Source of the DNA: Ahniella sp.
GTDB taxonomy: Bacteria; Pseudomonadota; Gammaproteobacteria; Xanthomonadales; Ahniellaceae
Assembly (NCBI GenBank): GCA_016712105.1
Contig: JADJRU010000002.1
Location: 168,501 to 232,500 of the forward strand
Direction of reading: 5' to 3'
Length of the DNA: 64,000 bases
The notes under the pieces were generated by a model. That model did no database searches and was not told the origin of the DNA. It saw nothing but the letters and a program-made list of their open reading frames with translations. Both the position numbers and the translations under genes were made by a program. Position 1 is the first letter of the stretch; each line of letters opens with the position of its first letter. Positions 8,382-16,836 of the stretch are shown here, in pieces.

Positions 8382-9179
8382 GGCGTGTTCTCCTTGCTGT
8401 GCCGGGCCGCTTCATCCGATTCCGGAAAGCGCTCGATCAACTGATTGCGATAGATGTTGGCTTGCGAGGCGTTGCCCAGCTTTTCCTCGATGGACATGCC
8501 GAATGCGAGGGATTCTGCCGTTTCCTGACCGCTGGATTGCCAGCGCTCAAAGAAGGCCCGGGCACGCATGTAGTCTTTTGTTCGAAAGTCAGTTCGGCCA
8601 TGGACCAAAGCGCTACCGGATCCAGTGGCCGGCGCGCCAGAACTTCGCGGAACTGTCCGTCGCGAATTCAGTGCGACCATCTTTTCGTGCGCAGACCGCT
8701 CGGTTCAAAATGGCAGTCTCAGGCGTTTTGTAGAATGGATCCTCGAGCGCAAGCCCGAACATCTTCTCTGCATCGGCGTAGTGGCCTTGGGCGCACAGGA
8801 ACCTGCCCAGGTTATTGGCCGTGAGGCCTGCCTGAGGGCTCAGCTTGTGCGCCTGACGATAATGTTTTTCGGCTTCGTTCATCTTCCCAATCTGCTCGTA
8901 AGCCACCGCGATGACTGTGTGCGTGTCCGCATTTTTGGGATCAAGTTCAAGAGCTTTCAGTAGTTTGTCCATCGCCAGGTCGATTTGGCCCTTGGACAGG
9001 TAGGCTTGGCCCAGCGACGTGTTGGTTTTCGCGGCCTGTTTCGGGTCATTGCGAATTTCGGCCTTGGGCGTCAGGCGCGTTTCCTTGCGGGAGAAGTCCT
9101 GTTTGCCCGAGCAACCGGGCAGCAAGACGACCGCCAGAAGGGTCAGCAGGGCAAAGTGCACCCATCGACTAGGCTGCAT
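8378..9179 (-). pseudogene. pilW: Type IV pilus biogenesis/stability protein PilW (PilF), two frameshifts
   Basis: PilW/PilF is an outer-membrane lipoprotein that supports PilQ secretin assembly. The N-terminus is a lipoprotein signal ('FALLTLLAVVLLPGCSG'). TPR units follow: 'TNTSLGQAYLSKGQIDLAM', 'DTHTVIAVAYEQIGKMNEAE' and 'TANNLGRFLCAQGHYADAE'. After 'AVCARKDGRTEFA' the frame breaks near 8652-8664; the next frame gives 'FREVLARRPLDPVALWSMAEL', then breaks again near 8583-8592, and a third frame gives 'RTKDYMRARAFFERW' to the stop. Adding one base at each site yields a 267-aa protein of normal length. Either the gene is disrupted or the sequence has two missed bases. It overlaps rlmN by 11 bp and rodZ by 4 bp. 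Confidence 0.85.
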
Positions 9180-10290
9180 TGACCTGCTCCTTCAGCTTGG
9201 CCTGGTGCTCACGCTGCCGGCGCGTCCGGTCCACGACCTTGCCGACCAGTTGCCCGCAGGCAGCGTCGATGTCGTCGCCACGCGTGCGGCGAACCGTGGT
9301 CATGATGCCGCCGTCGTAGACGATTTTCTGGAACTGCGCGATGGTGACGGGATCGGAGCGTTCGAACTCCGTTCCGGGGAAAGGATTGAAGGGAATCAGA
9401 TTCAGCTTCGACGGCACCTTGCGCAGCAGTTTGACGAGCTTGCGCGCCAGTTCAGGCGCGTCGTTGACACCCTTCATCATGGTGTATTCAAACGTGATCG
9501 TCGAGCGCGGACGCTTGGCCTGGTAACGCTGGCAGGCTGCGATCAATTCGTCGATCGGGTACTTCTTGTTGAGCGGTACCAGATGGTCGCGCAGATCATT
9601 GTTCGGCGCATGTAATGACACCGCCAGGCTGACGTCGCAACGCTGCGAGAGCGCATCGATCATCGGCACGAGACCCGCGGTGGACAGGGTGACGCGCTTG
9701 TTCGCCAGGCCAAAGCCCAGATCATCACGCATCAGGTCCATCGCATTGCAGACATTGTCGAAATTGAGCAGCGGCTCGCCCATGCCCATCATCACCACGT
9801 TGGTGATGCGACGCATGCCGTTCTGCTGGTGGTTCAACTGCTTCGCCGCCACCCAGACCTGACCGATGATTTCCCAGGTGCTGAGATTGCGGCTGAAGCC
9901 CTGTGTGGCGGTGGAACAGAACCGGCAATTCAGCCCGCAGCCGACTTGCGAGGACACACACAGCGTTCCTCGGTTCGGCTCCGGGATATAGACGGTTTCG
10001 ACTGCATTGCCGCCGGACAGACCCAGTACCCACTTGCAGGTGCCGTCGGCGCTTTGTTGCTCGTGCATGATCGTCGGCACGCGGATCTCGCATTTATCGT
10101 CGAGCAGTGCCCGAAGATTCTTGCCGAGATCCGTCATGCCGCTGAAGTCCGCGACCTGCCGGTGGTACAGCCACTTCATGATCTGTTCGGCGCGAAAGCG
10201 CTTCTCGCCGAGCGACAGGAAAAACGCTTCCATATCGCGGCGGCTCAGATCGAGCAGGTTGACCTTGGGTTTGGGCGTGGCTTCAGTCAT
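9169..10290 (-). CDS. rlmN: Dual-specificity 23S rRNA/tRNA adenine-C2 methyltransferase RlmN
   Basis: RlmN is a radical-SAM enzyme that methylates A2503 in 23S rRNA and A37 in some tRNAs. The [4Fe-4S]-binding CX3CX2C motif is visible in 'SQVGCGLNCRFCSTATQG' near residue 125. The family segments 'NVVMMGMGEPLLNFDNV', 'LSTAGLVPMIDALS' and 'LAVSLHAPNNDLRDHLVP' are present. The catalytic C-terminal Cys is in 'RRTRGDDIDAACGQLVG'. The 373-aa length is normal. It lies between ndk (9-bp gap) and pilW, the conserved gammaproteobacterial order. Confidence 0.97.
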   Translation of the reverse strand: MTEATPKPKVNLLDLSRRDMEAFFLSLGEKRFRAEQIMKWLYHRQVADFSGMTDLGKNLRALLDDKCEIRVPTIMHEQQSADGTCKWVLGLSGGNAVETVYIPEPNRGTLCVSSQVGCGLNCRFCSTATQGFSRNLSTWEIIGQVWVAAKQLNHQQNGMRRITNVVMMGMGEPLLNFDNVCNAMDLMRDDLGFGLANKRVTLSTAGLVPMIDALSQRCDVSLAVSLHAPNNDLRDHLVPLNKKYPIDELIAACQRYQAKRPRSTITFEYTMMKGVNDAPELARKLVKLLRKVPSKLNLIPFNPFPGTEFERSDPVTIAQFQKIVYDGGIMTTVRRTRGDDIDAACGQLVGKVVDRTRRQREHQAKLKEQVNAA

Positions 10291-10299
10291 GGTGTGTGA

Positions 10300-10724
10300 T
10301 CAACGCGGGCACAGTTCCGTGCTGGCGAAGAAATAGGCGGTTTCGATGGCGGCATTTTCGGCGCTGTCAGAGCCGTGTACGGCATTGGCGTCGATACTGC
10401 TCGCGAAGTCAGCACGAATCGTGCCGGCATCGGCCTTCTTCGGGTCGGTGGCGCCCATCAGGTCGCGGTTCTTCGCGATCGCGCCTCGCCTTCGAGCACC
10501 TGGATCATCACCGGGCCGGAGATCATGAACTCGACCAGGTCGTTGAAGAACGGACGTTCCCGGTGGACGGCGTAGAAGCCTTCGGCTTCCTTTCGCGACA
10601 GATGCTTCATCTTCGCGGCCACGACTTTGAGGCCAGCCGATTCGAAACGGTCGTAAATCTTGCCGATGACGTTCTTGGCGACGGCATCGGGCTTGATGAT
10701 GGAAATGGTGCGCTCCAGCGCCAT
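10300..10724 (-). pseudogene. ndk: Nucleoside diphosphate kinase, one frameshift
   Basis: Ndk equalises nucleoside di- and triphosphate pools through a phospho-histidine. The first 80 residues are classical: 'ALERTISIIKPDAVAKNVIG', 'GLKVVAAKMKHLSRKEAEGF' and 'GPVMIQVLEGE'. The frame then breaks at about 10481-10492. The other frame continues 'AIAKNRDLMGATDPKKADAG', 'TIRADFASSIDANAVHGSDS' (with the active-site His in NAVHGSDS) and a YFFAS end. Restoring one base gives 141 aa, the normal family size. A missed base in the sequence is more likely than loss of such a conserved gene. Confidence 0.9.
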
Positions 10725-10768
10725 GGTTTTGCTCCGTAAGGGTAAAAAATCGTGCGGAGCATAACAGG

Positions 10769-10802
10769 AAACCCTCGCAAATCCCGAGGTTTACGAGGGT
10801 TT
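10769..10802. terminator. Possible terminator between the HiPIP gene and ndk
   Basis: An inverted repeat with 9-bp arms, aaaccctcg (10769-10777) and cgagggttt (10794-10802), spans a 16-base loop and has A/T-rich ends on both sides. It lies in the 229-bp gap between ndk and the HiPIP gene, both on the minus strand. The rest of the gap shows no gene. Confidence 0.4.
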
Positions 10803-10953
10803 TATGGCGCTGCGGTCAGGGTTTTGCCGCAACCGAACAATTGCGTTTGGCAGCCCGGATGGGCGGCCTGGTCACAAGAACGGGCACCCAAGGTACCGGG
10901 CACCCGTCCGGTTCAAACGTCTAAGTGCTTGATTCGTCGTTACAACATTCGGA

Positions 10954-11271
10954 TCATTTTGGCGCGAATGCCGCACACCAGCCGGCTGCAGCAACGGTTT
11001 TGCCCGGGAAAATCGAGCAGGGGCGCTGTGCTTCGCCGTCGGCACCCTGAATCAGCTTGCAGCTGGCGCAGTTCTGCCCAGCCTTGAAGCTCGGGAATTT
11101 TTTGGCATCGACCTTGGTGGCGTCGGTCTTGTAACCGAGCGCGGCGGCAGTCGGGTCGGTTTCGGCCAAGGGTGCGGCCTGGGCGCGGGCGTTGCCGGCC
11201 AGAGCCAGTCCACCGCCGGCTACGGCGAGGACAGTCAGGAATTCACGGCGGGTCAGATCGGATGTGCTCAT
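10954..11271 (-). CDS. High-potential iron-sulfur protein (HiPIP)
   Basis: HiPIPs are small periplasmic [4Fe-4S] electron carriers. The 105-aa protein has a twin-arginine signal ('LTRREFLTVLAVAGGGLAL...ARAQA'), so it is exported folded by Tat. The mature part has four cysteines with the HiPIP spacing: C-x2-C in 'GQNCASCKLIQG', then 'QRPCSIFPGKTVAAAGWCAAF'. It lies alone on the minus strand, divergent from mtnB. It could carry electrons to respiratory enzymes such as the cd1 nitrite reductase encoded 6 kb away, but that is inference. Confidence 0.93.
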   Translation of the reverse strand: MSTSDLTRREFLTVLAVAGGGLALAGNARAQAAPLAETDPTAAALGYKTDATKVDAKKFPSFKAGQNCASCKLIQGADGEAQRPCSIFPGKTVAAAGWCAAFAPK

Positions 11272-11353
11272 GGGTCGCTCCTTCGCGGGTTCAGGACAGA
11301 TGGTGCGCTATATTGACGCGTTCCGGATTGATTGAAGTCAAGTAGGCGCCAAG

Positions 11354-11983
11354 ATGAGTTTCACAAACGAGTCGTTCCGAGCTGCCGCAGAGGAAATCTG
11401 CGCCCTGACCCGCGAGCTGTCGGCGCGCGGTCTGACCCCTGCCACCAGCAGCAATTTCTCGATCCGGCTGGATCCGGGCTTTGCCGCCATCACCATTTCC
11501 GGTCGCGACAAGGGCCGCTTGGGGGTCGATGACATCATGGTCGTCGACCTGGACGGCAAAGCCGTGGGTTCGAATCACCGCCCGTCAGCGGAAACCCTGC
11601 TGCACACGCAGTTGTATGCGCGCAACCCGGACACCGGCTGTGTGTTGCACACACATTCCCGCAACCAGACCTTGGCATCGCGACTGTTCGCCGCGCAGGG
11701 GCATGTCCGGTTCGAAGGGTACGAACTGCTCAAGGCATTTCCCGGTCAGTCCACCCACGACACGTATCTGGACCTGCCGATCTTCCCGAACAGCCAACAC
11801 ATGCCCGATCTGGCGGCGCTGGTCGAAACGCAGTTGCAGCAAACACCGCAACTCGCCGGATACCTGATCAACGGCCACGGTCTGTATGCGTGGGGCAATA
11901 CCGTATTCGAAGCGCGCCGCCATCTGGATGCCTTCGAATTCCTGCTTGATTGCGAATTGACCATGAGGACGCTGAAACCATGA
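11354..11983 (+). CDS. mtnB: Methylthioribulose-1-phosphate dehydratase
   Basis: MtnB dehydrates 5-methylthioribulose-1-phosphate in the methionine salvage pathway. It is a class II aldolase-fold, zinc-dependent protein: 'RGLTPATSSNFSIRLD' near residue 28, the metal-ligand motif 'CVLHTHSRNQTLASR' and a third His in 'YLINGHGLYAWG'. The 209-aa length is typical. It begins a tightly packed operon with mtnD (ATGA overlap), mtnC, an FNR-type regulator and SirB2. The isomerase mtnA and transaminase steps are not in the window. Confidence 0.95.
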   Translation: MSFTNESFRAAAEEICALTRELSARGLTPATSSNFSIRLDPGFAAITISGRDKGRLGVDDIMVVDLDGKAVGSNHRPSAETLLHTQLYARNPDTGCVLHTHSRNQTLASRLFAAQGHVRFEGYELLKAFPGQSTHDTYLDLPIFPNSQHMPDLAALVETQLQQTPQLAGYLINGHGLYAWGNTVFEARRHLDAFEFLLDCELTMRTLKP

Positions 11984-12528
11984 GCCGCCTGCGTATTTAC
12001 GCCGAGAACGACCCGGGACGCGTGCTGACCGAGACCGTCGAGCCCGCGCTGATCACGCGCCTGTTGAACGACGCCGGCATCCGATTCGAGCATTGGCAAG
12101 CCACCGCGCCCGTGGCGCCAGGCGCCAGCCAGGACGAAGTGATTGCCGCCTATCGAACCGATATCGACCGACTGATGGCGGAAGAGGGTTATCAGGCCGT
12201 CGACGTGGTCAGCCTGAATCCGGATCACCCGCAGAAAGCCGAATTCCGGCAGAAATTCCTGAACGAGCACACCCACGCCGAAGACGAAGTCCGCTTTTTC
12301 GTCGGTGGCAGTGGCCTGTTCACGCTGCATCTGGGTGAACGCGTATTCGAGGTGCTGTGTGAGCAGGGTGACCTGATCGGCGTGCCTGATGGCACCAGAC
12401 ACTGGTTTGATATGGGGCCTGATCCTTATTTCATTGCGATCCGGCTGTTCACGAATGCTGCCGGTTGGGTTGCGCAGTTCACAGGTGACGACATCGCTGC
12501 GCGCTTTCCGCGTTTCCAGTCGGCTTAA
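11980..12528 (+). CDS. mtnD: Acireductone dioxygenase
   Basis: MtnD oxidises acireductone, giving the 2-keto precursor of methionine and formate with Fe(II), or an off-pathway product with Ni(II). The 182-aa cupin has the metal motif 'NEHTHAEDEVRFFVGGSG' and the second His in 'PDGTRHWFDMG'. The start at 11980 overlaps the mtnB stop (ATGA), and similarity starts right there ('SRLRIYAENDP'). It is between mtnB and mtnC in one transcription unit. Confidence 0.96.
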   Translation: MSRLRIYAENDPGRVLTETVEPALITRLLNDAGIRFEHWQATAPVAPGASQDEVIAAYRTDIDRLMAEEGYQAVDVVSLNPDHPQKAEFRQKFLNEHTHAEDEVRFFVGGSGLFTLHLGERVFEVLCEQGDLIGVPDGTRHWFDMGPDPYFIAIRLFTNAAGWVAQFTGDDIAARFPRFQSA

Positions 12529-12541
12529 AGGCAGGGTGATC

Positions 12542-13222
12542 GTGAGCCGCATTGTCCTGACTGATATCGAAGGCACCACCAGCGCCATCGATTTTGTACA
12601 TCGAGTGTTGTTTCCCTATGCCCGTGCGGCACTCCCGGACTTTGTCCGGGCACATGCCGATCAAGCGGATGTTGCGGCAGAACTTGAAGCCGTACGTGCC
12701 GAAACCTCGAGTGGCGCATCACTCGACGAGGTCATCGCGACCCTGATCGGCTGGATCGACGAAGACCGCAAGGCCACACCGCTGAAAGCGCTGCAGGGCA
12801 AGATCTGGGCCGAGGGATATCGCCTGGGCGCATTCACGGCGCATCTGTACATCGATTCCTATGACCAGTTGCGGGCCTGGCACCGCGCCGGTGTGCCGCT
12901 TTATGTCTACAGCTCAGGGTCGATCGAGGCACAGCGGCTGTTTTTCCGGTACAGCGTATTCGGCGATCTGTCGTCATGGTTCCGCGGCCACTTCGACACC
13001 ACCAGCGGTGGCAAGCGTGAGGCCGCTGCCTATGAGCGAATTGCCGCAGCAATTGGTGCGCCGCCTGCCGACATTCTGTTCCTCTCCGATATCGAAGCGG
13101 AATTGGATGCGGCGAAGACAGCGGGGCTCGCGACCGCACAGATCTGTCGCCCTGACACTTTGCCTGCCTGCGCCGGTCGACATCCGGTACATTCCGGCTT
13201 TCGCACGATCTTGCCGACATGA
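12542..13222 (+). CDS. mtnC: Acireductone synthase (enolase-phosphatase E1)
   Basis: MtnC is a HAD-superfamily enzyme that enolises and dephosphorylates 2,3-diketo-5-methylthiopentyl-1-phosphate. Motif I is 'LTDIEGTTSAIDFV' (residues ~6-19), motif II is 'VYSSGSIEAQRLFF', and motif IV is 'LFLSDIEAELDAA'. The GTG at 12542 is chosen as start because the motif I Asp must be close to the N-terminus and an AGGG ribosome site precedes it; this gives 226 aa. The end overlaps the next gene by 4 bp (ATGA). Confidence 0.94.
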   Translation: MSRIVLTDIEGTTSAIDFVHRVLFPYARAALPDFVRAHADQADVAAELEAVRAETSSGASLDEVIATLIGWIDEDRKATPLKALQGKIWAEGYRLGAFTAHLYIDSYDQLRAWHRAGVPLYVYSSGSIEAQRLFFRYSVFGDLSSWFRGHFDTTSGGKREAAAYERIAAAIGAPPADILFLSDIEAELDAAKTAGLATAQICRPDTLPACAGRHPVHSGFRTILPT

Positions 13223-13989
13223 GCCAACTGCACACCGCTGATACCCGAGACCCTTGGCAGGCGCCACCGGTCGATGACGGGGATGCCGAGCGTTTCTGTT
13301 CCACTTGTGTGTTCGGCCGTGTCTGCATGCCGCAAGGTTTCAGCAAGGACGCACTCAATCGCCTGCACTGCCTGATCGAACATGTTGGCCCGTTTCAGGC
13401 CGGACAAACGATCTTTCGCATCAACGATCCGTTCAGCGCCGTGTTCTCGGTGCGTGCCGGTCTGGTCAAAACCTTCGTGATTGACGACAAAGGGCGCGAA
13501 CAAGTCCTCGGCTTCTACACGCCCGGCGAACTGATTGGCCTCGATGCCGTCTATCCCTCGCGTTATCCCTGTAATGCCGTGGCGCTCGATACAACTTTGC
13601 TGTGCCGCTTCTCGTTCGGTGCCATGGCCAATCTGGCCCAGGAACTGCCGGGTTTGCAGCAGACCCTGTTCCAGTTGATGAGCAAGGACATCAGCGCCGC
13701 TTTGTGGGGCAAAGGCGACTACTCGGCCGAAGAAAAATTCGCAGGATTCCTGTTGGACTGGGGACGTCGTCTTGCGCGCCGTGGTTTCTCCGCGCGGAAC
13801 TTCAACTTGCCGATGGCAAGAACCGACATCGCCAGCTTCCTGTCGTTGGCGCCGGAAACCGTGAGTCGTGTGATCCGCAAACTCAGCGATGATGGGGTTG
13901 CCCGGTTTGATCGACGTGAAGTGGAACTCCTGAAGCCGGAGGCGCTGCGCAAACTGGCCAGTGCCATCCCGAACCTCGGACTCGATTGA
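13219..13989 (+). CDS. FNR/CRP-family transcriptional regulator with iron-sulfur cysteine motif
   Basis: This is an oxygen-responsive FNR-type regulator of 256 aa. The N-terminal cysteine cluster 'FCSTCVFGRVC' (C-x2-C-x5-C, residues ~30-40) plus a later Cys in 'ALDTTLLCRFSF' match the four [4Fe-4S] ligands of FNR. A cyclic-nucleotide-type beta-roll lies between ('AVFSVRAGLVKTFVIDDKG'). The DNA-binding helix in 'SLAPETVSRVIRKLSDDG' carries the E--SR residues that read TTGAT half-sites. Two such boxes lie at 16693 and 16754, in front of nirS. It is translationally coupled to mtnC (ATGA), which is an unusual partner for an anaerobic regulator. Confidence 0.92.
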   Translation: MSQLHTADTRDPWQAPPVDDGDAERFCSTCVFGRVCMPQGFSKDALNRLHCLIEHVGPFQAGQTIFRINDPFSAVFSVRAGLVKTFVIDDKGREQVLGFYTPGELIGLDAVYPSRYPCNAVALDTTLLCRFSFGAMANLAQELPGLQQTLFQLMSKDISAALWGKGDYSAEEKFAGFLLDWGRRLARRGFSARNFNLPMARTDIASFLSLAPETVSRVIRKLSDDGVARFDRREVELLKPEALRKLASAIPNLGLD

Positions 13990-13993
13990 TCCG

Positions 13994-14392
13994 ATGTTCG
14001 GGTATGTGACGATCAAACATCTTCATGTCGCCTGTGTGGTGCTCAGCATTGGCTTGTTCGTGCTGCGTGGTGCCGGTGTGCTGGCCGGCGTCGGTATCGC
14101 CAATCATGCGCTCGTGCGTCGCCTGTCGATGGGCCTCGACACCTGCCTGCTGGTGTTCGCGATCTGGCTGACCGTGTTGCTGCAATTGACCCCACTCGCC
14201 GTGCCATGGCTCGGACTGAAGCTCTTGCTGCTGGTCGTTTACATCGTGCTCGGCACGTTTGCGCTCAAACGTGCGCGAAGCTGGCGCGGCAAGCTCCTCT
14301 GTTACCTCGCGGCAATCGCCACGGTGTTCTGGATGTATGGCATCGCCAAGGCGCATCACCCGCTGGGGTGGGTGCGCTGGTGGGGCGGGTAG
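13994..14392 (+). CDS. SirB2-family membrane protein
   Basis: A 132-aa protein with four hydrophobic helices: 'HLHVACVVLSIGLFVLRG', 'LDTCLLVFAIWLTVLLQL', 'LLLLVVYIVLGTFALKR' and 'LLCYLAAIATVFWMYGIA'. It ends 'KAHHPLG', typical of SirB2 (invasion-gene-expression up-regulator family), whose biochemical role is unknown. It starts four bases after the regulator stop and closes the mtnBDC-regulator operon. The start is the ATG at 13994; an upstream in-frame ATG lies inside the regulator gene. Confidence 0.85.
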   Translation: MFGYVTIKHLHVACVVLSIGLFVLRGAGVLAGVGIANHALVRRLSMGLDTCLLVFAIWLTVLLQLTPLAVPWLGLKLLLLVVYIVLGTFALKRARSWRGKLLCYLAAIATVFWMYGIAKAHHPLGWVRWWGG

Positions 14393-14407
14393 TTCTACCG
14401 TCCGACC

Positions 14408-16636
14408 TTACCAGCGCCATTCCAGATTCATCGCAAGGTGCCGACCTGGCTGCGTGGCCAAGTCGATCTCGCGGGCATCAACAGCGATACCGCGTACTGA
14501 ACCCCAGGCCCACCAGCGCCGATCGGTCAGGTTGAACGCGCCGACATCGAGGTTCAGGTGGTCACCCAGTCGCCAGTTCCAGTAGAGATCGACCAGACCG
14601 ACGCCCGGTGTTTCGAATGCAGCTGGCGAACTCGGCGCGACCTGATCCTGTCGCGCGATCGCAGTACCGACCAGTTCGATCCGGTGGCGTGCATTCGCAC
14701 TCTCGAAGATCACGCCGAGTGTGGCCTTCGCCGGATCAATGCTGTTGAGCGGGACATCGCGTACGGTATCGGAGCCCTCGGTATAGGCGAGTCCGCCTTG
14801 CAGCGAAAAGCCCGCCCAGGGCAACGCCGATTCGCCGCGGAGTTCAATCCCACGAATGCTGGCTCGTGCGCGGTTCTGTGATTGGAAGACGAGCTGGCCT
14901 TGATCATTCCGGCCCAGGTTCACGCGGCTTTCGATCAGGTTTCGGTACCGGTTCTCGAACGCAACGATCTCGAGGTGACCCAGGGACCCGGACCACCGAG
15001 CGCCAAGTTCCAGGCCACGGCTGTGTTCTGGTTGCAGGTCGGGATTGGGCAGGGCGACATAGTTGAAGGCCGGGATGTTGAAGCCGATGTTCAGGTCTCC
15101 TGCCGGCGGCAGGCGGAACCCTTCGGCGTATTGACCAAAAATCTGCAGCGCCTCGGACGCTTGCCAGCGTGCCCCCAGTTTGGGGGTCAATGCTGCGTCA
15201 TCCAGATCGACCGGACGCTGATTCGGATTGTCCTCGACGTACATCACATCGGGTCGGGCATCGACGTTGAAGCGTTCCCAGCGTAAGCCCGGAATCAAGG
15301 CCCATTGTTCGCCGAGTTGAATCTCGTCCTGCCAGAACAGACCGAGTTCCGTCGACACGGTGTCCGGAAAATCGCGTACCGGAAATCGTTCGCCCAGAAT
15401 CATCGTCGAGACGGCGCCGGTGACCAGATTGGTTTCTCGGCCATCCCTGAGTTCTTCTGCGGATTGCCGGTTCATCGACAGGCCAAACACAAACCAGTGC
15501 TCGGCGCCGAACCACGATGTGCGCCGTTCGCCCAGAAGGTCCGCTGAAACACTGTCCTGCTCGAACAGGAACCGCCGATCGCGCCGGTTTGCGGGTGTGC
15601 GCGGCGGTTCGGCATCCCGCCACTGTTGCGTGTTCTGGTCGATGCGCGATCGCGACATCGACAAGGACGAGTTGAGTGCGTCGAGCCCCATGATCCCTGC
15701 GGGCCACTCGAATGTCAGGCTGGCGCGCTGGTCGAGCTCTGCATCCGATGCAGACATCGCGTTGGTGCTGGCATATTGGGCGGGGCCACGGACGAAAGAC
15801 CGAAGATCGGTGTTGATGTCGGCTTCGCGTTGCTCCAAGGTCAGTGCCAAGGTTCCGGGCAGGATCAAGTCGCTGCGCAGCTTCAGTAAACCCGTCTGCT
15901 CATGCCGATCCTGTGGATTGGCCGAAAGCCCGCCGGGTCGCGGCTGGGTCGAACGCTCATGGCCCTGGCGATCCACGAGTGCCAGCAACCAGTCGATCTG
16001 CCCCAGATGCTGCGCAGCGCTTGCCGAACTGGTCACCGAATCGTCGCGACCATTGGCACCCGCGCGAGCCCGGACGGCGAAGTCGCCCGCCACGTCCTCG
16101 AGAAGATCTTGCGGGGACAAGGTATGAAAATTGACCACGCCTGCCAGGGCTTCGCTGCCATGCAGGGTCGACGCCGGGCCACGTAGCATCTCGGTACGGG
16201 ACAACAGCGCAGGTTCCACCGCGTTCCGGGTGCCGCGGGAGAAACTGCCCACGGCAAACGCATCCCGAACCGGAACGCCGTCGACGCTCATGCCCACACG
16301 GTTGCCATCCAGGCCCCGAATCGAAAAGCCACTGGCGCCGAATCGGCTCGTTTCTTCGACAACACTGATGCCCGGTTCGTAGCGAACCAGATCGGCCAGG
16401 TCCTGGGCGAGATGCCGCTCGTTCTGGTCATGCTCGATCACACTGACGGTACCGGCGACCTGTCCGAGCATCTGATCGCGATGATTGCCTACACTGACAA
16501 TGGTTTCGAGGCGCGTGATCCCGGCATCGTTCTGGTCTGAGTGGGCTGCGGTATCTGCGATCGGGTCATCGGCAGCGTGCAGGCCCATCGACAGTGCGGC
16601 CAGGATGGCCATCATCAATACATTCTTGTTGCCCAT
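14408..16636 (-). CDS. TonB-dependent outer membrane receptor (hemoglobin/heme-receptor-like)
   Basis: This is a 742-aa TonB-dependent transporter. A signal peptide (KNVLMMAILAALSMGLHAA) is followed by a TonB-box-like 'TRLETIVSVG' and a plug domain 'LVRYEPGISVVEETSRFGAS', 'FSIRGLDGNRVGMSVDGVPV'. The barrel contains 'ALTPKLGARWQASEALQIFG', 'YAEGFRLPPAGDLNIGF' and ends in 'GRHLAMNLEWRW', with the aromatic terminus typical of outer-membrane barrels. The plug resembles the heme/hemoglobin-transferrin receptor group; the substrate is not shown. The ATG at 16636 is chosen because the signal peptide starts there. It is divergent from nirS, so the shared 200-bp region with FNR-type boxes could control both. 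Confidence 0.85.
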   Translation of the reverse strand: MGNKNVLMMAILAALSMGLHAADDPIADTAAHSDQNDAGITRLETIVSVGNHRDQMLGQVAGTVSVIEHDQNERHLAQDLADLVRYEPGISVVEETSRFGASGFSIRGLDGNRVGMSVDGVPVRDAFAVGSFSRGTRNAVEPALLSRTEMLRGPASTLHGSEALAGVVNFHTLSPQDLLEDVAGDFAVRARAGANGRDDSVTSSASAAQHLGQIDWLLALVDRQGHERSTQPRPGGLSANPQDRHEQTGLLKLRSDLILPGTLALTLEQREADINTDLRSFVRGPAQYASTNAMSASDAELDQRASLTFEWPAGIMGLDALNSSLSMSRSRIDQNTQQWRDAEPPRTPANRRDRRFLFEQDSVSADLLGERRTSWFGAEHWFVFGLSMNRQSAEELRDGRETNLVTGAVSTMILGERFPVRDFPDTVSTELGLFWQDEIQLGEQWALIPGLRWERFNVDARPDVMYVEDNPNQRPVDLDDAALTPKLGARWQASEALQIFGQYAEGFRLPPAGDLNIGFNIPAFNYVALPNPDLQPEHSRGLELGARWSGSLGHLEIVAFENRYRNLIESRVNLGRNDQGQLVFQSQNRARASIRGIELRGESALPWAGFSLQGGLAYTEGSDTVRDVPLNSIDPAKATLGVIFESANARHRIELVGTAIARQDQVAPSSPAAFETPGVGLVDLYWNWRLGDHLNLDVGAFNLTDRRWWAWGSVRGIAVDAREIDLATQPGRHLAMNLEWRW

Positions 16637-16692
16637 GGTGGCGGTTCCTCGATCTGTTGCCGACATCCTTCGTCCATGCAGCCGCTCGCGCT

Positions 16693-16706
16693 TTGATCGA
16701 GATCAA
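16693..16706. promoter_or_regulatory. FNR/DNR-type operator, perfect palindrome
   Basis: TTGATCGAGATCAA matches the TTGAT-N4-ATCAA consensus of FNR/Anr/Dnr proteins exactly. It lies about 131 bp upstream of the nirS start and about 57 bp upstream of the divergent TonB receptor start. Confidence 0.82.
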
Positions 16707-16753
16707 ATCCGGAGCGGACTTTTCACACCAGCATCCGACTCACGCACGTTCAC

Positions 16754-16767
16754 TTGATCCATATCAG
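16754..16767. promoter_or_regulatory. FNR/DNR-type operator, one mismatch
   Basis: TTGATCCATATCAG matches TTGAT-N4-ATCAA at nine of ten positions. It is about 70 bp upstream of the nirS start, a position suited to class II activation. Box centres are 61 bp apart. Confidence 0.75.
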
Positions 16768-16836
16768 TTTCAGCGGCGATGGATCCGCGGAGACTGTGCA
16801 CCGAGAAACCCCGATTCGATTGAACAGGAGGACGGT

